Shown piece after piece: positions 54,501 through 60,500 of a DNA stretch of 64,000 nucleotides; within the stretch, counting starts at the first letter, position 1, and each line of letters opens with the position of its first letter. Origin of the DNA: Budorcas taxicolor (lineage: Eukaryota > Chordata > Mammalia > Artiodactyla > Bovidae). The notes beneath the pieces are model-generated. The model had not been told where the DNA came from, ran no database searches, and saw only the letters and a program-made list of their open reading frames with translations. The DNA lies in contig NC_068912.1 in NCBI RefSeq assembly GCF_023091745.1, positions 57,936,567 through 58,000,566 of the forward strand, written 5' to 3'. Position numbers and translations under genes: made by a program.

Positions 54501-57500
54501 GGAAAAGGAGTATGTCAAGGCTGTATATTGTCACCCTGCTTATTTAACTCATATGCAGAGTACATCATGAGAAACGCTGGACTGGAAGAAACACAAGCTG
54601 GAATCAAGATTGCCAGGAGAAATATCAATAACCTCAGATATGCAGATGATACCACCCTTATGGGAGAAAGTGAAGAGGAACTAAAAAGCCTCTTGATGAA
54701 AGTGAAAGTGAAGAGTGAAAAAGTTGGCTCATGGCATCTGGTCCCATCACTTCCTGGGAAATAGATGGGAAAACAGTGGAAACAGTGTCAGACTTCATTT
54801 TTTTGGGCTCCAAAATCACTGCAGGTGATGACTGCAGCCATGAAATTAAAAGACGCTTACTCCTTGGAAGAAAAGTTATGACCAACCTAGATAGTATATT
54901 CAAAAGCAGAGACATTACTTTGCCGACTAAGGTCCGTCTAGTCAAGGCTATGGTTTTTCCTGTGGTCATGTATGGATGTGAGAGTTGGACTGTGAAGAAG
55001 GCTAAGAGCCGAAGAATTGATGCTTTTGAACTGTGGTGTTGGAGAAGACTCTTGAGAGTCCCTTGGACTGCAAGGAGATCCAACCAGTCCATTCTAAAGG
55101 AGATAAGTCCTGGGTGTTCTTTGGAAGGAATGATGCTAAAGCTGAAACTCCAGTACTTTTGCCACCTCATGTGAAGAGTTGACTCATTGAAAAAGACTCT
55201 GATGCGGGGAGGGGTTGGGGGCAGGCGGAGAAGGGGACGACAGAGGATGAGATGGCTGGATGGCATCACTGACTCGATGGACGTCAGTCTAAGTGAACTC
55301 CGGGAGATGGTGATGGACAGGGGGGCCTGGTGTGCTGCAATTCATGGGGTCACAAAGAGTCGGACATGACTGAGCGACTGAATTGAACTGAAATGGCTTC
55401 ACACACTAATTATTTAGTGTTTATTTACTTATATATACTATTAAGTATTACAGGGGAAAAGATCTCCATAAATGTCCCACATGCATTTTATTGCAGCCTA
55501 GTGATTATCCCATGTAAACATTGTTACAGTTATTCATATGAAATAGAAGAATTGTTCAACTGGACTCACTACTGTGATAAAATGTATCATCTAGCAAACT
55601 CAAGCATATTTTTATTTCGTTGGAGACCATATATTTGCTTCTTTAAAAATGCTACTTTGTCTGCCATGTGTTTTTCAGGAATATTAAGTAGATCTATGAT
55701 TATCGTGGGAGGTTCCCAGGTAGTGCAGTTGGTAAAGAATCGGTCTGCTCAATGCAAGAGACGCAAGAGACATGGGTTCAATCCCTGGGTCGGGAAGATC
55801 CTCTGGAGGAGGAAATGGCAACCCACTCAATACTCTTGTCTGGAAAATCCCATGGGCAGAGGAGCCTGGTGGGCTACAGATCATGGGTCGCAAAGAGCTG
55901 ACACCACTAATCGTGCACACATGCACATGATTGTTATACTCATTAAATAAGATAATTCTGAAAGCCCTAGGCACTATATTAAATGTTTGTTGAATGAATG
56001 AGTGATTTAGGGAATGAAAAAATGAAAGGCGCCATCCTTTCTTTCCTTTTGAATGCAAACAAAGCTTAATATTATTAACAAAAAAAGATGAATCAAGTAA
56101 ATATTTAATTTTGTTTATATAGAGTAAGGGACTTCCCTGGTTGCTCAGACGGTAAAGCATCTGTCTACAGTACAGGAGACCTGGGTTCGATCCCTGGGTC
56201 AGGAAGATCCTCTGGAGAAGGAAATGCAACCCACTCCAGTACTCTTGCCTGGAAAATCCCATGGACGGAGGAGCCTGGTAGGCTGCAGTCCATGGGGTCG
56301 CAAAGAGTCGGACATGATTGAACGACTCACTTCACTATACAGAGTAAAATAATACATTGATAAATGTATTATGTGTTGTTACATATGATATAATTATATG
56401 CACATATTAATTGAAATATAGAGTGAACTTTATTTCTCACATCTTAAATTTTGTTTTAATATAGGGACCACGAGGACCACAAGGTGATGCTGGACCTCCT
56501 GGAGAAATGGGTGCTGAGGTAATTTTTCTTGGGGTTGTTTCTTGTTGGTTCATCAGTACTCAGTATTTTTTGTGAGACTTTTCAAAGCTAAAGTTGATAT
56601 CTTAGATATATATTTTGAAGAATAATTTTATAGTACTTTATTTAATATTCAGAAAATAAAATCTAAAGTTCTATTAAAAGCAGGGATAACTGTTCTGTGA
56701 GCCTAATTTTATACATGTAACTTTCTCTTAACAGTTCATTTAAATAACAGAACAAAAAGTAAATATAACTTTCTCTTTACTGATTTAGAGTTAATGTTGA
56801 TAGCCCTTCACTCCATTATAGAAAAATACTGAAAAGTGACTCATTCAAGATGTACTTTAGAATAATAAGCTCTCAGCTAGATAGCTCTAACTGAGGCCTC
56901 TCCCTTTGGCTTTAATTATTGATTTCCTATTGTCTTCTATATATGCACCTAGATAGCCTACAAACTTCTCAAATTCAAAATATCTAAAGCAAACCCATCA
57001 CTTTTGCAGTGCTATTCTTTTTATTCTCATCTCACTGAAAGATGCCTCTTATGTCCAGGAACCTCAAACTGAGAGCTTTCCCAGACTCCTCTTCCTCTTT
57101 CATCCTGTCCAATCTGCTGTGCTTTCCCTTTAATAAGCTCCCACCAGTGTCTCAACTCTCATTTTCTTTGTGTTCCTATTGCCAATGCTCCTTATTCCAT
57201 GTCTCCTTCAGCTGCTATTATTCCTTAGCTATTTGTTGCCAGCATATTTTTGTCATATCTTCCTTGTCCTTGAAATTTTTTATCAGCTCTCAGTCTTTAA
57301 TAAATTGCCAATTACTTAACATGTGTAACAGTGTTCTGCATTGTCTAACCTCTGCAGACCTGCTCAGCCACATTCCAATAAAACTTTTCTCCTCCTCTAA
57401 TCCCATGATTATGCAATGCCTTTTTGCTATGCACTGTGTATTCACTGAAAATCCAAGTGTGGCTGAGATACGATCCCTGACTCCGTTAGCAGTTTATAAT

Positions 57501-60500
57501 CTATTCCAGAAGATAATCATGTAAAAGATGATTATACTTCAATCTGTTAGACCCAATGATGGAGACATTCACAGGACTTTATGAGAGTACAGTAGTGGGT
57601 ACATAGCCATAACTGGATAAGGGGGAAAAGACTTGTCTCTGTTGAGATAAGGGGAGGGTAATGAGTTTTAAGGAATGAATATGAGTTTACTGTTTAGGTA
57701 CTGAGTCATGTTTGACTCTTTTGCAACCCCATTGACTGTAGCCTGCCAGGCTCCTCTGTCCCTGAGAATTTCCAGGCAAGAATACTGAAGTGGGTTACCG
57801 TTTCCTTCTCCAGGGGATCTTCTTCAGTTCCTGAACCCCCATCTCCTGTTTTGGCAAGCGAGTTCTTTACTACTGAGCCACCAGAGAAGCCCGAGTATGA
57901 GTTAACCATATGAAAAGAGAGAATAAGGGTACACAGCATAGTATGAGGAGGAACATGCAAACGTGAGGCAGTAGAGATTCTTAAAGTCAAAATAAGGAGT
58001 AAGGATAGATGAAATTATAGAGAAATGATTGGGTCAAATAAAAAAATCTTACATACTCATGAAGAGGCTTGAACATTTATCTTTTTCCTAAATATTTATT
58101 TGGCTGTGCCGGGTCTTCATTGCAGCATGTGGGATCTTTAGTTCTGGCATGCGGGCTCTTAGTTGCAGCATGAGGGATCTAGTTTTCTGACCAGAGATTG
58201 AACCTAAGCACCCTGCATTGAGAGTGCAGAGTCCTAGCCACTGGACCACCAGGGAAGTCCCTAAACTTTTTTACCTTATGGGCTATAGTAAGTAACCATA
58301 AGGGCACTGAGCAGTGATAAAGTCTTGTGTATCTTTGGAAGATCGTTTTAGCAGCCTCAAGGAGGATATATTTAAGAAGTCAAGAATGCAGACATGTATA
58401 CCTTCTAAAAAGCTGTTGCATTGAACTAGGTAAGAAATGATAGCGGTCTGAACTATGTGAGAAGGAGATGGATTTGAGAAATGTTTGTTGTATAAATTCT
58501 GGAGAAACTGCATATTTGTGGGATATGAAAAGCAAAGGGAAAAGAGAAGTCAAAAATTATTTCCAGATTTCTAGGTGCAACAGAATGGGTGGCAATATTC
58601 TTTCCTGAGACAAGTAAGAAGAATGTTCATCATAGTCTGCTACTTTGCCCAAGGTAAATGGTTAACAAGTAGCAGACATTGGTTTTGAATCCAAACCTGA
58701 TTCAAAAGCCAGTGCTGATAACATATACTATGCGACATCCTCTGAACCTAAAGAAAGCAGAGAAAAGTCATAGCTCATAACTTGAAGTGTTGTTGTTGTT
58801 GTTGTTTTTAACAGAGTAGGAGACGATTCTATTGTGATACAAAGTAGGGATTGAGTAGATCCATTGAGGAAAATGTGCCAGAACAGTGATTGAAGGAACT
58901 TTCCTGGCAGTCCAGTGGTTAAGACGTCATACTTCCAATGCAGGGGGTATGGATTTGATCCCTGGTCAGAAACAAAGATGGCACATGCCGTGGTGTGGCC
59001 AAAAAAAAAATAGTGGTTGAGGAAAGTGGTTAAAGACATGTAAAAGCAAGTATACCTTACTAAAAGTCAAGCTGAAGTGGGAGACTTTGAATTTGCATTA
59101 GATTAATAATGATGTTGTTAATAATAGGTAGCAATTTCAGAGAAATTTCTATTTGCCTAGCATTATCTATGTGCTTTATCATATTAATAAATTCTCACAA
59201 TACTCAGTGAGGCAATACAGTTATTCTCATTCTACAAATGAGGAAATTGAGACATGAAATGGTTAAGCAACTTGTTCAAGAGCAATAAGTAGTAGTAGTG
59301 GCAGAGCCCACATTCACATTTAGGGAACCCAGTCTCTTAGTCACTATACCTCTCAATATGTAATGATGCCACTTTGCACAGGAGTATAATTTTCCCATTG
59401 GTACTCAACTAGGAATGGAAATAGAGAAGGCAATTCAAAGTGCTAATCCAAGATTGGCATAAGAAAGGAGGTACCACTGAGATCAGAAGATCAACCACTG
59501 GATTTAGCCTAAGAATAAAAAAGCCAAGGCGTGCTGCCAGATTGGGTGAAACTGGGGACTAGATGAGGTCTAGGAGATTAAGAGCAATTTTGATATGGAA
59601 GAAATCTGAAGAGAGTTGGAATTCTCTCTTGAGAGAGAATTTTAACCTTAGTATAGAATACTAAATCCTATAATTTCTGAAGCAGAGCAGAAGCTCAGGC
59701 AGTGTCACTTCATGGTCCTTCCTCTTAAGTTCTGTAAAACACTGTCTCTTGTAACAGTAAAGTCACAAAGGTAACCAGTGGAAAATTTTAAATAATATAA
59801 TTATTCCAAAAATTGGTGAAATTATGGTAAAAGGGAGAGAGTTTTAAGGGAACTAATCTTTTAGCAAGGTAATACATCAATAAGTAGAGGAATATTTCTT
59901 GATTATTAAGAAAACTAAAAGGAAAAATTGTTTTGTAAAGTAGCTGCCTCTGAGGAGTGCGTCTGGGGCAGTTCATTATAACTTCATCTGTACTATTGCG
60001 CACTATAGCTTTTATTTTCAAAAAAGCAAAGTGAATATGGATTGTGGAAGCTGAGTCAAGATAGAAAACAACTTCTCCTCTAAACTACTATAACAGCATA
60101 AGAGACATTTTAATCTCTAATAATTATAAGGAGATTTATCACCCATGGATCAGGGAATTCCTGAAGACAAAAAGCAAGCAGAAAACTTCTGATCAAACTG
60201 TATTAGTTTCATAGGTTAATGCTTTAAACCACCCCTGTTCTCTGAAAATATGGGGATATAGAACGCGTATGTATGTGTTCGTAATTGTACATACAAATAC
60301 ACATAGACTGAGAGAAAAGAGAAGAAAAAGAGTGAGGAAGAAGAGAAAGCAGAGGCATGCACAGTATGCTCAAAAACAAGATAAATATCTCCAAGAGACA
60401 AAAATACAACAGTAATTACAGGAGCACCACGCTTATAAATAACTAGAGATTACAAATTATATGTTTTCAAGATAAAAGCTTCAATCAAAAGCTTCCCAAT

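Noticed and set aside
55684..56262. 192-codon antisense frame
   Set aside because: It is composed of two antisense Bov-tA SINEs and the sequence between them.
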